The translations under genes and the position numbers were made by a program. This document shows, in pieces, positions 7,549-18,278 of a stretch of 42,089 nucleotides of DNA. The number at the start of each line of letters is the position of its first letter. Position 1 is the first letter of the stretch. The notes beneath the pieces are model-generated. The model saw only the letters and a list, made by a program, of their open reading frames with translations. It was not told the origin of the DNA and made no database searches. This DNA comes from an uncultured Mycobacteriales bacterium (GTDB lineage Bacteria > Actinomycetota > Actinomycetes > Mycobacteriales > CADCTP01): assembly GCA_902805565.1 (NCBI GenBank), contig CADCTP010000173.1, positions 1 to 42,089 of the forward strand. The letters run 5' to 3'.

Positions 7549-9024
7549 TCAGGGCATCCCGGCCAGGACGGTGACCGTCCGGTCATACAGGGAGCGGGCG
7601 GCGGCGGCGCTGTCCGCGATCGCGATCATCCCCAGCTTGCCGAACTCGGCCAGCGCGCCCAGCGCGTAGAGGACCACCCCGGTGCCGGTCGCCGGGTCGT
7701 ACGCCAGCCGGCGCCCGGCGACCAGGTCGAGCACGGCCCCCGGCCGGGCGCCGCGCAGCCGGTCGACCAGGATGCGGTCGCCGGCGAGGTAGTGCCGCGG
7801 GCCGTGGGCCGTGACGTAGTCCCCGGTCGCCGGGTCGTACCGGCCGCGCAGCAGGGCGTGCGCGAACAGGAACGGCGCGGTCGCGCCCCCCATCCGGAGG
7901 TTGACCTCCAACCCGTAGGTCCGGGCCGGGTCGTGCCGGTCGGCGAGGAAGTCGACCGACAACTGGCCGAGCACGCCCGCGGCGGCCAACCGGTCGCCGA
8001 CCCGCAGCGCGAGCCGGCCGATCCGGGACCGGTACGCCGGGTGGGCCGGGAACGCGCAGCCGACGAACGTCAGCCCGGCCGGCCCGCCGAGCACCTGGTC
8101 GTGGGTGGACAGCATCCGCACGTCCCCGCCCGGCCGGATCTCCAGCTGGACCGACGGCGACCCCATCGCCGGGCCGGTGTGGAAGCGCTCGACCACCCCG
8201 CCCATCTCCGCCAGCTTGGCCAGGAAGCCGGCCCAGGTGTCGCCGGGCACCGCCAGCCGCTCCGGCAGCCGGTCGGCGACCCAGCCGGCCAGCCCGTCGC
8301 CGGCGGGCGCCCCGGCGTAGGAGAACACGGCGTTGCCGGCGCCGGCGAAGCTGTCGTTCAGCTTGACCACGGCCCGCTCCAGGTTTCGGTGCCGGTGCTT
8401 GAGGCCGGTCAGGGCGTCGGTCACCGCGGCCGCGGACGCCAACCCCTCGTACCCGTCCGGGACCGGGACGCCGGCCGCCCGCAGCAGGCGCCGCCCGCCG
8501 CTCTTGTCGCCGATGCCCCGCAGCCGCGGGTCGCAGCCGAACAGCGGCAGCCCGAGCCGGACCGAGAGGTCCCGCTCGCTCGTCGTGGTGGTGTAGGTGA
8601 CCAGGTAGTCGCCCCGGGCCGCGGTGATCCGGGCCAGCACGTCCGTCCGGTCGAGGATCTTGTCGGCCAGCGGCCGCGCCGAGGCGTCCCCGCAGTCGAT
8701 CAGGGTCAGCCGGTCGCGGGCGCCGGTCGTGCCGGTGACGGCGAGCGCGGATTCCACGGTGTCCGGGTCGACCGGGCGGCTGGTGACGTACACGACCCGG
8801 GCGCGGGGGGCGCGCAGCCGGGCGAGCTCGAACAGCAGCCGCTCCTCGAAGTGCACGGCGCCGGGGATCTTGCGCAGCTCGTCCGGGTGCAGGGTGATGC
8901 TCGGCACCACGACCGTCGTCGCCGGGCCGTCCAGCAGCGGTCCGAGCCGCCCCTGCAGCAGCGCGAACCGCTCCGCCACGCCCGTCCCGCGCTCTCCGGT
9001 CCGGCGTGGGGATCCCGCCGTCAT
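7549..9024 (-). CDS. ATP-grasp peptide ligase (PGM1-like)
   Basis: A 491-residue ATP-grasp ligase resembling the peptide ligase PGM1 of pheganomycin biosynthesis. The N-terminal pre-ATP-grasp part contains LHPDELRKIPGAVHFEERL (46-64). The ATP-grasp core has lysines near K174 and K221 and the Mg-binding E373-x-N375-x-R377 in GLEVNLRMGG. A C-terminal extension of about 110 residues follows. Enzymes of this type activate a carboxylate as acyl phosphate and couple it to an amine, often using a peptide or unusual amino acid. ATG 9024 overlaps the stop of the oxygenase gene (ATGA). Together with the FeeM-like enzyme it supplies the amide chemistry that an NRPS would otherwise provide. The family call is from recognition of conserved segments, without alignment. 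Confidence 0.8.
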   Translation of the reverse strand: MTAGSPRRTGERGTGVAERFALLQGRLGPLLDGPATTVVVPSITLHPDELRKIPGAVHFEERLLFELARLRAPRARVVYVTSRPVDPDTVESALAVTGTTGARDRLTLIDCGDASARPLADKILDRTDVLARITAARGDYLVTYTTTTSERDLSVRLGLPLFGCDPRLRGIGDKSGGRRLLRAAGVPVPDGYEGLASAAAVTDALTGLKHRHRNLERAVVKLNDSFAGAGNAVFSYAGAPAGDGLAGWVADRLPERLAVPGDTWAGFLAKLAEMGGVVERFHTGPAMGSPSVQLEIRPGGDVRMLSTHDQVLGGPAGLTFVGCAFPAHPAYRSRIGRLALRVGDRLAAAGVLGQLSVDFLADRHDPARTYGLEVNLRMGGATAPFLFAHALLRGRYDPATGDYVTAHGPRHYLAGDRILVDRLRGARPGAVLDLVAGRRLAYDPATGTGVVLYALGALAEFGKLGMIAIADSAAAARSLYDRTVTVLAGMP

Positions 9025-9824
9025 CCCCAGGCGACGGCGTGCTCCAGCGCGTCGTCGCCGCCGAAGAAGAAGCCGACCGTCAGCCGGTCGTCCCCGCTGA
9101 CCTCGAGGATCTCGTGGTAGTGCCTCGGGTTGAGCACGTAGACGTCGTGCGCCTGCGGCGCGAACTCCAGCGCCGGCACCCCGGCGACCACGCCGTGGTC
9201 GTAGCCGAGCCCGCCGGGGATCTTGAACCGCTCGTCGGCGGGCTCCCAGGTCTTGGCGTAGATCTTCGACTCGCCGCCGCCCTGGCACTCCTGCAGGCAG
9301 ATCACGCAACTGAGCTGGTACGCCAGCCCCGCCACGGTCAGCCCCGTGCCGGCGGCGTCCCGGGCGATCAGGTCGTTGTGCATCGGGTTGGCCACCCCGT
9401 CCGGGTGGATGCGCACGCAGGCACCGGCGTACCGCCGGCCGCCGGGCTCCTCGGCCAGGTCGACCCGCAGCCCGAGTACCCGCTCGAAGGCGGCCCGCAC
9501 CTCGTCGGCGACGGTGAACCCGACCTGCGCGCAGAGCGCGTTCATCCGCTCCGCCTCGGCGAAGTAGCGGTCCGGGTCGTCGAGGTGCTTGGCCAGGTAC
9601 GGCCCGATCGTGGTCAGCTTGCCGTTGGCGTAGTACGTCGTCGCGGCGTGTTCGTAGAGCGTGGCGGCCCGCTCCCGATGCCGCTCGAACGCCGCCGCCG
9701 GCAGCAGGCCGCGCAGCACCAGGACGCCGATGTCGCCGTCGATCAGCGCCCGCAGCGCCTCCCGGCCCACCGGGTCCACTCCGACCCGGCGGATGTCGGC
9801 TCCCCACTGCGAGGTGGTGGTCAT
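9021..9824 (-). CDS. Fe(II)/2-oxoglutarate-dependent oxygenase
   Basis: A 267-residue double-stranded beta-helix oxygenase. The facial triad is H149-x-D151 in PMHNDLIA and a distal His in RHYHEI (H235 or H237), with R247 in DDRLTVGFFFG as the 2-oxoglutarate-binding arginine. The Asp in HxD argues for hydroxylation, desaturation or ring chemistry rather than halogenation, because Fe/2OG halogenases replace this Asp with Gly or Ala. ATG 9824 overlaps the exporter stop (ATGA) and the stop overlaps the ATP-grasp start, so the three genes form a tight unit. It probably tailors an amino acid before or after ligation. Confidence 0.85.
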   Translation of the reverse strand: MTTTSQWGADIRRVGVDPVGREALRALIDGDIGVLVLRGLLPAAAFERHRERAATLYEHAATTYYANGKLTTIGPYLAKHLDDPDRYFAEAERMNALCAQVGFTVADEVRAAFERVLGLRVDLAEEPGGRRYAGACVRIHPDGVANPMHNDLIARDAAGTGLTVAGLAYQLSCVICLQECQGGGESKIYAKTWEPADERFKIPGGLGYDHGVVAGVPALEFAPQAHDVYVLNPRHYHEILEVSGDDRLTVGFFFGGDDALEHAVAWG

Positions 9825-10801
9825 GGGCGGGATCCCTTCGGGACAGCGGTCGCCCGCGCCGCCGTGGACCCGGCGGGGGTGGACCGTGGTGGGCGGGTGA
9901 GCAGCACGCCGGCGAGCACCACGGCGACGCCGACGGCGGTGTTCCAGTGCAGCGGCTCGTGCAGCAGCAGCGTGCCGAACGCGATCGACCAGATCGGGAT
10001 CACGTACGTGACCGTCGAGGCGACGGTGGGACCGGCGATCCGGATGATCCGCAGGTTGAGGAGGAAGGCGAAGCCCGTGCCGACCGCGCCGAGCACGACC
10101 AGGCCGGCCAGCGGTCCCGGGCCCGGCCACGTCGGCAGCCCGTTGCCGATCGGCGCCGCGACCGCCATCGCGGTGGTCGCGCAGACGAGTTGGGTGGCGG
10201 TCAGCGCCGTGGCCGATCCCGGCCGGCCGGAGAAGAACCGGCGGGTGTAGGCGAACCCGCAGCCGATGAGCACGGGGGAGGCCAGGCAGGCCAGGCCGCC
10301 GGCCAGGGTGGCGTCGCCGACGCCGGACCAGACCCCGAGGACGACCAGCACACCGGCGAAGCCGATCGCGAGCCCGGCGAGGCGGCGCGGGGTGAGCTGC
10401 TCCTGCGGGACCAGCAGCGGCACGGCCAGCAGTGTGGTCAACGGGACGGTGGCGTTCAGCACCCCGGCGAGCACCGAGCTCACCTGCGTCTCCCCGTACG
10501 CCAGGAAGGAGGAAGGCAGCGCGTTGAGCAGCAGCGCCACCACCGCGGCGTGCACCCAGGTGCTCCGGTCCGCGGGCAGCCGGTCGCTGCGGACCACGCA
10601 GACCGCCAGCAGCGCGGCAGCGCCGAACGCACACCGGGCGAAGGCCACCCACAGCGGCTCCAGGCCGGCGTCGACAGCGACCTTGATCAGCGCGAAGCTG
10701 GAGCCCCAGACCGCTGACAACACGAGGAAGTCCGGCGCCCAGCGGCGCACCTCACTGCCCGGCACGGCACCATCGTCCGAACAGCGGATGGCGCTGTCCA
10801 A
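9821..10801 (-). CDS. EamA/DMT-family exporter (cluster)
   Basis: A ten-helix drug/metabolite transporter made of two EamA repeats. WGSSFALIKVA near the first helix and VTYVIPIWSIAFG in the second repeat are typical. It is the first gene of the cluster and probably exports the product or a precursor. The reading frame opens at TTG 10801 (326 residues), but GTG 10765 (314 residues) is equally plausible, because an AT-rich hexamer that could be a -10 box lies at 10801-10806. Repeated TCATGA palindromes sit just upstream. A second, frameshifted EamA gene occurs at 30883-31868. Confidence 0.85.
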   Translation of the reverse strand: MDSAIRCSDDGAVPGSEVRRWAPDFLVLSAVWGSSFALIKVAVDAGLEPLWVAFARCAFGAAALLAVCVVRSDRLPADRSTWVHAAVVALLLNALPSSFLAYGETQVSSVLAGVLNATVPLTTLLAVPLLVPQEQLTPRRLAGLAIGFAGVLVVLGVWSGVGDATLAGGLACLASPVLIGCGFAYTRRFFSGRPGSATALTATQLVCATTAMAVAAPIGNGLPTWPGPGPLAGLVVLGAVGTGFAFLLNLRIIRIAGPTVASTVTYVIPIWSIAFGTLLLHEPLHWNTAVGVAVVLAGVLLTRPPRSTPAGSTAARATAVPKGSRP

Positions 10802-10802
10802 T

Positions 10803-10839
10803 TCATGACCCGCATCGCCTCATGAGCCACACTCATGAG
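10803..10839. promoter_or_regulatory. repeated CTCATGAG palindromes upstream of the cluster
   Basis: Two copies of the palindrome CTCATGAG (10819-10826 and 10832-10839) are separated by five bases, and a third TCATGA core is at 10803-10808. They lie directly upstream of the first cluster gene, where an operator would be expected. No cluster-linked regulator gene is present, so the binding protein is unknown. Confidence 0.4.
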
Positions 10840-10903
10840 GGCGCCAGGACATGCAGGAACGCACGCACGTCGCGGTCGCCTCCACCGCCCGGGCCCGGCC
10901 GGA

Positions 10904-11674
10904 TCAGCCGGGCGTCAGCGGAGCGGTGCCGAAAGCGACGGTGAACGCGCGGCACCAGATGACGACGCCCCCGTACCGGCTGAGGTCGACGCCGGCGGGC
11001 ACCTCGTACTGCTGGGTGCCTCGGTTGCCGCGCAGCCCGCCGAGGTCCAGGGCCCCGGCCACGTCCCCGGAGGGACCGGCGGTGAGGTAGACCCGCAGGT
11101 CCGGGCCCGGACTGGTGTCCAGGTCGGTCAGCGTCACCACCGCGCCGCCGGACGGGCGGCGCAGCAGGGCGGCGGTGCCGGTCGTCTCGTGCTCGCCGCT
11201 GCGGAAGGCGCCGGACCCCAGCAGCACCGGCCCGGCCGGCGAGGCGGGGGAAGTGGGGGACGCGGGGGAGGTGGAGGGCCGGGGGAGGCCGGTCGCCCCG
11301 GACGTCGACGGGGCGGCCGTCGGGAGTGCGTCCGCGACGGTCAGCACCTCCTCCTCCACCACCCGGTCCACCCGGGACGTCCAGGCCAGTGCGCCGCCGA
11401 GCCCGACCGAGGTGAGCAGCACCGCCCCGACCACCGGCAGCGCGAGGGTCCGCCACCGCAGCCCGGCGAGGGCGGCGAGGACCACCGCGAGCCCGATCCA
11501 CAGGGCGGTCGCGGCCATCGCCAGCGCGGAGTTGTCGGTGAGCACGGCGCCGGTCACCCAGATCCCCACGGCCACCGTCGCGGCGGCGGCGACGGCCGCG
11601 GCCACCCGCACCGGACCGCTGACGCGCGCGGTGGACGGCGGTACCACCCGGGTGACCTGATCCCACAGTTGCAT
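10904..11674 (-). CDS. membrane-anchored DM13-domain protein
   Basis: A 256-residue protein with three predicted transmembrane helices (about 24-44, 50-74 and 76-98), then a Ser/Pro/Thr-rich linker (about 115-145), and a C-terminal DM13 domain (about 148-256). The domain contains LGSGAFRSGEHETTG, LTDLDTSPGPDLRVYL and YGGVVIWCRAF. DM13 domains carry a nearly invariant cysteine and are proposed to function in redox or electron transfer outside the membrane. The gene is divergent from the ECF sigma gene at 11762, with an 87-base intergenic region, so it could be a target of that sigma factor. Confidence 0.8.
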   Translation of the reverse strand: MQLWDQVTRVVPPSTARVSGPVRVAAAVAAAATVAVGIWVTGAVLTDNSALAMAATALWIGLAVVLAALAGLRWRTLALPVVGAVLLTSVGLGGALAWTSRVDRVVEEEVLTVADALPTAAPSTSGATGLPRPSTSPASPTSPASPAGPVLLGSGAFRSGEHETTGTAALLRRPSGGAVVTLTDLDTSPGPDLRVYLTAGPSGDVAGALDLGGLRGNRGTQQYEVPAGVDLSRYGGVVIWCRAFTVAFGTAPLTPG

Positions 11675-11761
11675 GCCGGACAGTCTCGGCGACGCCCGCC
11701 CGCGTTACACGGCGCGCGATTCGGCGACGGTGCGGACCGCGGCCGTCCCGGAGGACCTACT

Positions 11762-12445
11762 GTGACCTCGATGAGCGGCATCCGGGCGGACGAGCCGGCC
11801 CGCGCCCTGCCGGCGGCGTCCGAGCAGGCGTTGGTCGCGGCGCTGCGCCGCGGCGACGAGGCGGCCTTCGCCCGGCTGGTGGAACTGCACACGCCGTCGA
11901 TGCTGAGGCTGGCGGGGCGGTACGTGCGGAGCCGGTCGGTGGCCGAGGACGTCGTCCAGGAAACCTGGGTCGCCCTGCTGGAAGGGCTGGACCGGTTCGA
12001 GGAGCGGGCCACCGTGAAGACGTGGTTGTTCCGGGTGCTGCTCAACATCGCCCGGACCCGCGCGGTCCGGGAGCGGCGGGTGGTGCCGATGAGCGCCCTG
12101 GACGGCGACGGCGGCGACGACGGCCCGACCGTCGACCCGGCCCGGTTCCTGCCTCCGGACGCGGCCGGGTGGCCGCGGCACTGGGCCTCCACGCCGTACG
12201 ACTGGCGGGACCGGCCGGAACTGGTGGCCCTGTCCCGGGAGATGCTGGAGACCGTCCGGCGTGCGCTCGAGGGCCTGCCCGAGCGCCAGCGAACCGTGGT
12301 GGAGCTGCGCGACGTCGACGGGTTGTCGGCCGAGGAGGTGTGCGCGGTGCTCGGATTGTCCGGCGCCAACCAGCGGGTCCTGCTGCACCGGGGCCGGGCC
12401 CGGATCCGGCAGGCGATCGAGGACGTCCTGGACGGCCCCCGGTGA
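11762..12445 (+). CDS. ECF RNA polymerase sigma factor
   Basis: A 227-residue ECF sigma-70 factor. Region 2 carries the helix ending SVAEDVVQETWVALLEGL and KTWLFRVLLNIAR. Region 4 carries LPERQRTVVELRDVDGLSAEEV and a recognition helix SGANQRVLLHRGR. An acidic/Pro-rich linker of about 45 residues separates them, longer than in minimal ECFs. GTG 11762 is chosen because GGAGGA (11750-11755) lies six bases upstream; ATG 11771 is the alternative. It overlaps the zf-HC2 gene (GTGA), the standard arrangement for a sigma factor and its anti-sigma. Confidence 0.92.
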   Translation: MTSMSGIRADEPARALPAASEQALVAALRRGDEAAFARLVELHTPSMLRLAGRYVRSRSVAEDVVQETWVALLEGLDRFEERATVKTWLFRVLLNIARTRAVRERRVVPMSALDGDGGDDGPTVDPARFLPPDAAGWPRHWASTPYDWRDRPELVALSREMLETVRRALEGLPERQRTVVELRDVDGLSAEEVCAVLGLSGANQRVLLHRGRARIRQAIEDVLDGPR

Positions 12446-12702
12446 CCGGGCCCGGCCAGGACTGCCAGGACGTCGTCGAGCTGGTCACCGACTACCTGGA
12501 GGATGCGCTCGACCCGGACACCCGGTCGCGCGTGCGCGGGCACCTCGCCGAGTGCGACGGGTGCGAGGTGTACGTCGACCAGATGCGCCGGACGGCCGCG
12601 GTCCTCGGCGCCGGCGACCCGCTCCCGCTGGAGCCGCCGATGCGCGACCGGCTGCTGACCGCGTTCCGGGACTGGGCCGCCGACCGCACGCCGCCTAGCT
12701 GA
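12442..12702 (+). CDS. zf-HC2 anti-sigma factor
   Basis: An 86-residue soluble anti-sigma factor. The zinc-binding HLAECDGC motif (HxxxCxxC) follows an N-terminal helix, with a conserved Cys at about position 8 (DCQDVVELVTDYLE). There is no membrane segment, so it probably senses cytoplasmic redox or metal state and releases the ECF factor encoded upstream. Its last 8 bases overlap the 3' end of the convergent DUF427 gene. Confidence 0.88.
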   Translation: MTGPGQDCQDVVELVTDYLEDALDPDTRSRVRGHLAECDGCEVYVDQMRRTAAVLGAGDPLPLEPPMRDRLLTAFRDWAADRTPPS

Positions 12703-13471
12703 ATCTCGTCCGCGGCCGCTGCTGCCGGGCACCGTCCAGCCACACGTCCACCTTCTCGTCGAAAAAGGCGACGAGACCGGCGACCTTCTGGCTCTCCGGC
12801 AGCGGGTACCGGTAGATCCACGCGAGGTCCGCGGACACCCGACCGTTCACCTCGACCGTGAAGTAGCCGGCCGCGCCCTTGTACGGGCAGTGGGTGACGG
12901 TCGCCGAGGGCCGCAGCAGCTCGGTCCGGACGTCCGGCAGCGGCAGGTACCACCGCGGCGGGAGGTGGGTCTCGAACAGGACCCGCGGCCGGACCGAGTC
13001 CGCGACCGTGACACCGTCGACCTCGACCCGGACGTGCCGGCTGCTGGCCAGGATGTCGACCCGGGTGTACGGGTCCCGCGGGTGGGTGTAGACCGGCTCG
13101 TCCTCCTCCAGCCACTCGTCCATCGCGTCCCACTCGAGGCGGACCACGTCCCGCAGCGCCGGGATCGGCGAGTCCGGATAGGTCGTCGCGGCGCCGGCGG
13201 CGGTGCGGCCCCCCACCCGGACGTCGTGCACCAGGCCCGTACCCCGGCTCGGCGAGCGCTGCCGCGCCCCGGTCGGGACCAGCTCGGCGCGGACGTCCGC
13301 CGCCGGCAGGTAGTAGGCCGGGTAGTACGGCTTCTCCCACACCAGCAGCGGGCGCATGCTGTCCGCCACCAGGCCGGACCCGAGATAGGCCCGGACCCGC
13401 TTCGTGCCGGGCTCGACCACCACCCGCCCCCGGGCCGCCCGGCTGGTGGCCGCTGCCTCGGTCAGATCCAT
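12695..13471 (-). CDS. tandem DUF427-domain protein
   Basis: A 258-residue protein made of two DUF427 repeats. Each repeat has a strand with ADS.RPLLVWE or ADSVRPRVLFE, then PPRWYLPLPDVRTELL, and the CPYKG-type motif CPYKGAAGYFTVEVNG in the second copy. The first copy carries a degenerate version (SPSRGTGLVHDVRVGG). The family is widespread in actinobacteria without a defined activity. Its ATG has GGAGGACCC in front. It is convergent with the sigma/anti-sigma pair. Confidence 0.85.
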   Translation of the reverse strand: MDLTEAAATSRAARGRVVVEPGTKRVRAYLGSGLVADSMRPLLVWEKPYYPAYYLPAADVRAELVPTGARQRSPSRGTGLVHDVRVGGRTAAGAATTYPDSPIPALRDVVRLEWDAMDEWLEEDEPVYTHPRDPYTRVDILASSRHVRVEVDGVTVADSVRPRVLFETHLPPRWYLPLPDVRTELLRPSATVTHCPYKGAAGYFTVEVNGRVSADLAWIYRYPLPESQKVAGLVAFFDEKVDVWLDGARQQRPRTRFS

Positions 13472-13539
13472 GGGTCCTCCTCGTCGTCGCCCCGGGTACG
13501 GTCCCGGCCGGGCCGCCGGCGTTTCACCGGACCGGACGT

Positions 13540-13893
13540 CACCCGATCGTCACAGGTGCCGCCCCCGCCGACCCGGAGCCGCCGCCGAGCAACGTCGGCA
13601 CCGACGTCCCGCTGACTTACCAGGGTCCGGCGCCGTCGCAGATGGCCGCGGGCAAGGTCGACCTGCCCGCCGGTGTCCCGCTTCGGCTGACCCGGTCCGA
13701 CGGAGGCCGACGCGCGGGCCGCGGGGCTGCGGGTCCGGGTGGTGAGCACGCCGACCGGCCCCCGGGCCCGGGTGCCGGCCGACCTGACCACCGCCGGCTC
13801 CGTGCTCGCGCCCGTCGCGCCTCCCCGGCTCGATACTGGAAACCTGCCCCGGTCGGCGGGCAACCTCGGCGGCCGGACCGGAGTACTGACTGA
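13540..13893 (+). pseudogene. possible decayed coding remnant, two frames
   Basis: This gap holds no intact gene, but two consecutive stretches look like protein coding. From about 13540 to 13695 one frame reads PSNVGTDVPLTYQGPAPSQ and KVDLPAGVPLRLTRSD. From about 13705 a different frame reads EADARAAGLRVRVVSTPTG and later ARVPADLTTAGSVLAPVAPP. A single frame change near 13700 (one extra or two missing bases) would join them. I do not recognise the family. It could be the 3' end of a lost gene; both halves could also be chance open frames in GC-rich DNA. Confidence 0.3.
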
Positions 13894-13894
13894 C

Positions 13895-14439
13895 GTGGGT
13901 GACGAGAAGCAGTTCGCGGAGTTGTGTCGGCGCGGATGCCGGCCGTGCTGCGCTGGGCCCACCTGCTCACCGGGGACCGCGGCCGGGCCGAGGACCTGGT
14001 GCAGCACGCGTTCGCGGCGACGTACCGGCACTGGCGGCGGATCGAGCCCGGCGGCGCGGAGGCGTACGTGCGGCGGGCGGTGCTCAACGCGCACCTGAGC
14101 TCGTGGCGGCGCGGCTGGCGGTCCGAGGAGACCGTTCCGGAGCTGCCCGAGCGGCCCGGGCCGGACCTGACCGGCGGCGTCGACGAGCGGGACGCCGTGT
14201 GGACCGCGCTGGCCGCGCTGCCGCCCCGGCAGCGGGCCGTGCTGGTGCTGCGCTACTACGAGGACCTGCCGGAGGCGGAGATCGCCCGGGTCCTGGACAT
14301 CGCCCCGGGGACGGTGAAGTCGCAGGCGGCCAGGGGACTGGCCCGGCTCCGCACCCTCGTCCTGCGGCCCGGCGCGGCAGGACGGGCCATGAGCGTGACC
14401 GAGGCGGGCCGCCCGGCGGCCGAGGGGGAGCTCCGATGA
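13895..14439 (+). pseudogene. SigE-family ECF sigma factor, frameshifted at its N-terminus
   Basis: A SigE-family sigma-70 factor. From 13924 the frame encodes 171 residues with region 2 (LRWAHLLTGDRGRAEDLVQHAF) and region 4 (LPPRQRAVLVLRYYEDLPEAEIARVLDIAPGTVKSQAARGL). The family's usual start, here VGDEKQFAEL from GTG 13895, lies in another frame. One added base near 13923 (GAGTTGTG read as GAGTTCGTG) would join them into one protein. If translated from the internal GTG 13924 the protein lacks only about ten residues and may still work. The stop overlaps the start of its membrane partner (ATGA). Confidence 0.75.
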
Positions 14440-15319
14440 CCGACGTCGAGGACCTGCTGGCCCGCACCCTGCGCGACCCGGACCGGGCGTTGCCGGCCCC
14501 GGCCGACCCGATGCCGGCGATCCGGCCCCGGGTCCGCCGGCAGCGCCGGACCACAGTCCTGGCCGCGGCCGCGGTCGTGCTGGCCGTGGCGGGCGCGCTG
14601 GCCGTCCCCGCCACGCTCACCCGGCTGACCCGGCCGCTGCCGGTGGCCACCGACCCGCCCCCGGCGTCCTCCGGCCTGCTTCCCTGGGCGGCCCGCGGCC
14701 CGCTCACCGGCGACACCGGGCTGGTCGCCGACGCGGCCCGGGTCTGGCGGGACGCCGGTGGGCCGGCCGACGCCCGGCTGCTGTGGGCCGGACCGGTGGA
14801 CACGGCCCGGGTCGTGCTCCTGCAGGGCACCGCCGGGGACGGCGGGGCCCGGGAGCTGCCGGCGAGCCCGCTCCGGCAGCCGGTCTCGGTGGGGGTGCTC
14901 GACGACTCCAGCACCGTCAACCTCCGGCGGGCGGGGACGGTGCGCCCGGTCCTCTACGAGCTGCGGCAGGCCGGCCGGACGTACGTGGGCTGGATCGTCT
15001 GGGTGCGGGACCGGCCGGAGTGTGCGCAGGTCCAGGACATCACCGACGCCGGCCAGCCGGACGCCGTGGTGGTGCGCTGCGCGCTGGGCGGGGACGGTCT
15101 GTACTGGGTCGCCCTGCACGAGGGCATCCGGCTTGCTGGGCTCCGGCTCGACCCGGCCGGCCCGGGACAGCAGGTCGAGGACTCCGAGTACGCCCCCGCG
15201 CTCGAGGGCGGGCTGATCGCGGTGAAGTCACCGCTCCCGACGGGTCCCGGCCAGGTTCGGCTGGTCGACGACGCGGCAGGCCCCGGCCGCCGATCAGCCT
15301 GCCGCCCTACCGCCCCTAG
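14436..15319 (+). pseudogene. SigE-linked membrane protein, 3' frameshift
   Basis: A membrane-anchored partner of the SigE-like factor: about 45 cytoplasmic residues, one helix (VLAAAAVVLAVAGALAVPATL), then an extracytoplasmic domain with C-terminal strands. The frame from ATG 14436 finds no stop and stays open to 17810, antisense through katG, which is not believable. Adding one base near 15274 (GACGCGGC read as GACGCCGGC) would end the protein at TAG 15317-15319 as RPPISLPPYRP, about 294 residues. I take that as the real gene. It probably modulates the sigma factor; no zf-HC2 motif is seen. Confidence 0.65.
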
Positions 15320-15445
15320 GCCGGGGCGCGGCCGACAACTCCCGGACCGCGCCGGTCAGGTGTCCATGGACGGCGGGGCGTGGACCTTCGAGGGCACCGG
15401 GACACCCTCCGACCCGGCGGCCGGCCCGCGTCGGCCGGGACAGCC

Positions 15446-15487
15446 GGATGCCCCGGCCCGCGGGTGGGCGGGCCGGGGCATCCGGTC
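15446..15487 (-). terminator. strong katG terminator, possibly bidirectional
   Basis: Perfect 18-base arms (15446-15463 and 15470-15487) enclose the six-base loop GGGTGG. The hairpin begins 10 bases after the katG stop on the minus strand and lies between convergent genes, so it could also stop transcription arriving from the SigE locus. There is no T-tract, as is common in high-GC actinobacteria. Confidence 0.8.
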
Positions 15488-15497
15488 GGGCCAGGGT

Positions 15498-18192
<2,695 letters not shown>

Positions 18193-18198
18193 GCGAAC

Positions 18199-18229
18199 AT
18201 CATCACGCGCAGTCTTGATTAGGTCAAGA
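18199..18229 (-). promoter_or_regulatory. furA promoter with Fur box
   Basis: TCTTGA-N5-TCAAGA (18213-18229) is a perfect inverted repeat of FurA-box type. On the minus strand TTGACC (18227-18222) and, 17 bases later, GATGAT (18204-18199) form a promoter whose -35 lies inside the box. Bound FurA would block RNA polymerase. The GTG start at 18192 is only six bases past the -10. Confidence 0.75.
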
Positions 18230-18278
18230 TGCGCGCGCCGGCCAGGCATCGTCCGCCTGTCCCAGCGGAGGTGCCCCG

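Noticed and set aside
9021-9824. Considered an Fe/2OG halogenase
   Set aside because: The facial triad keeps Asp in HND; Fe/2OG halogenases have Gly or Ala there to make room for chloride.
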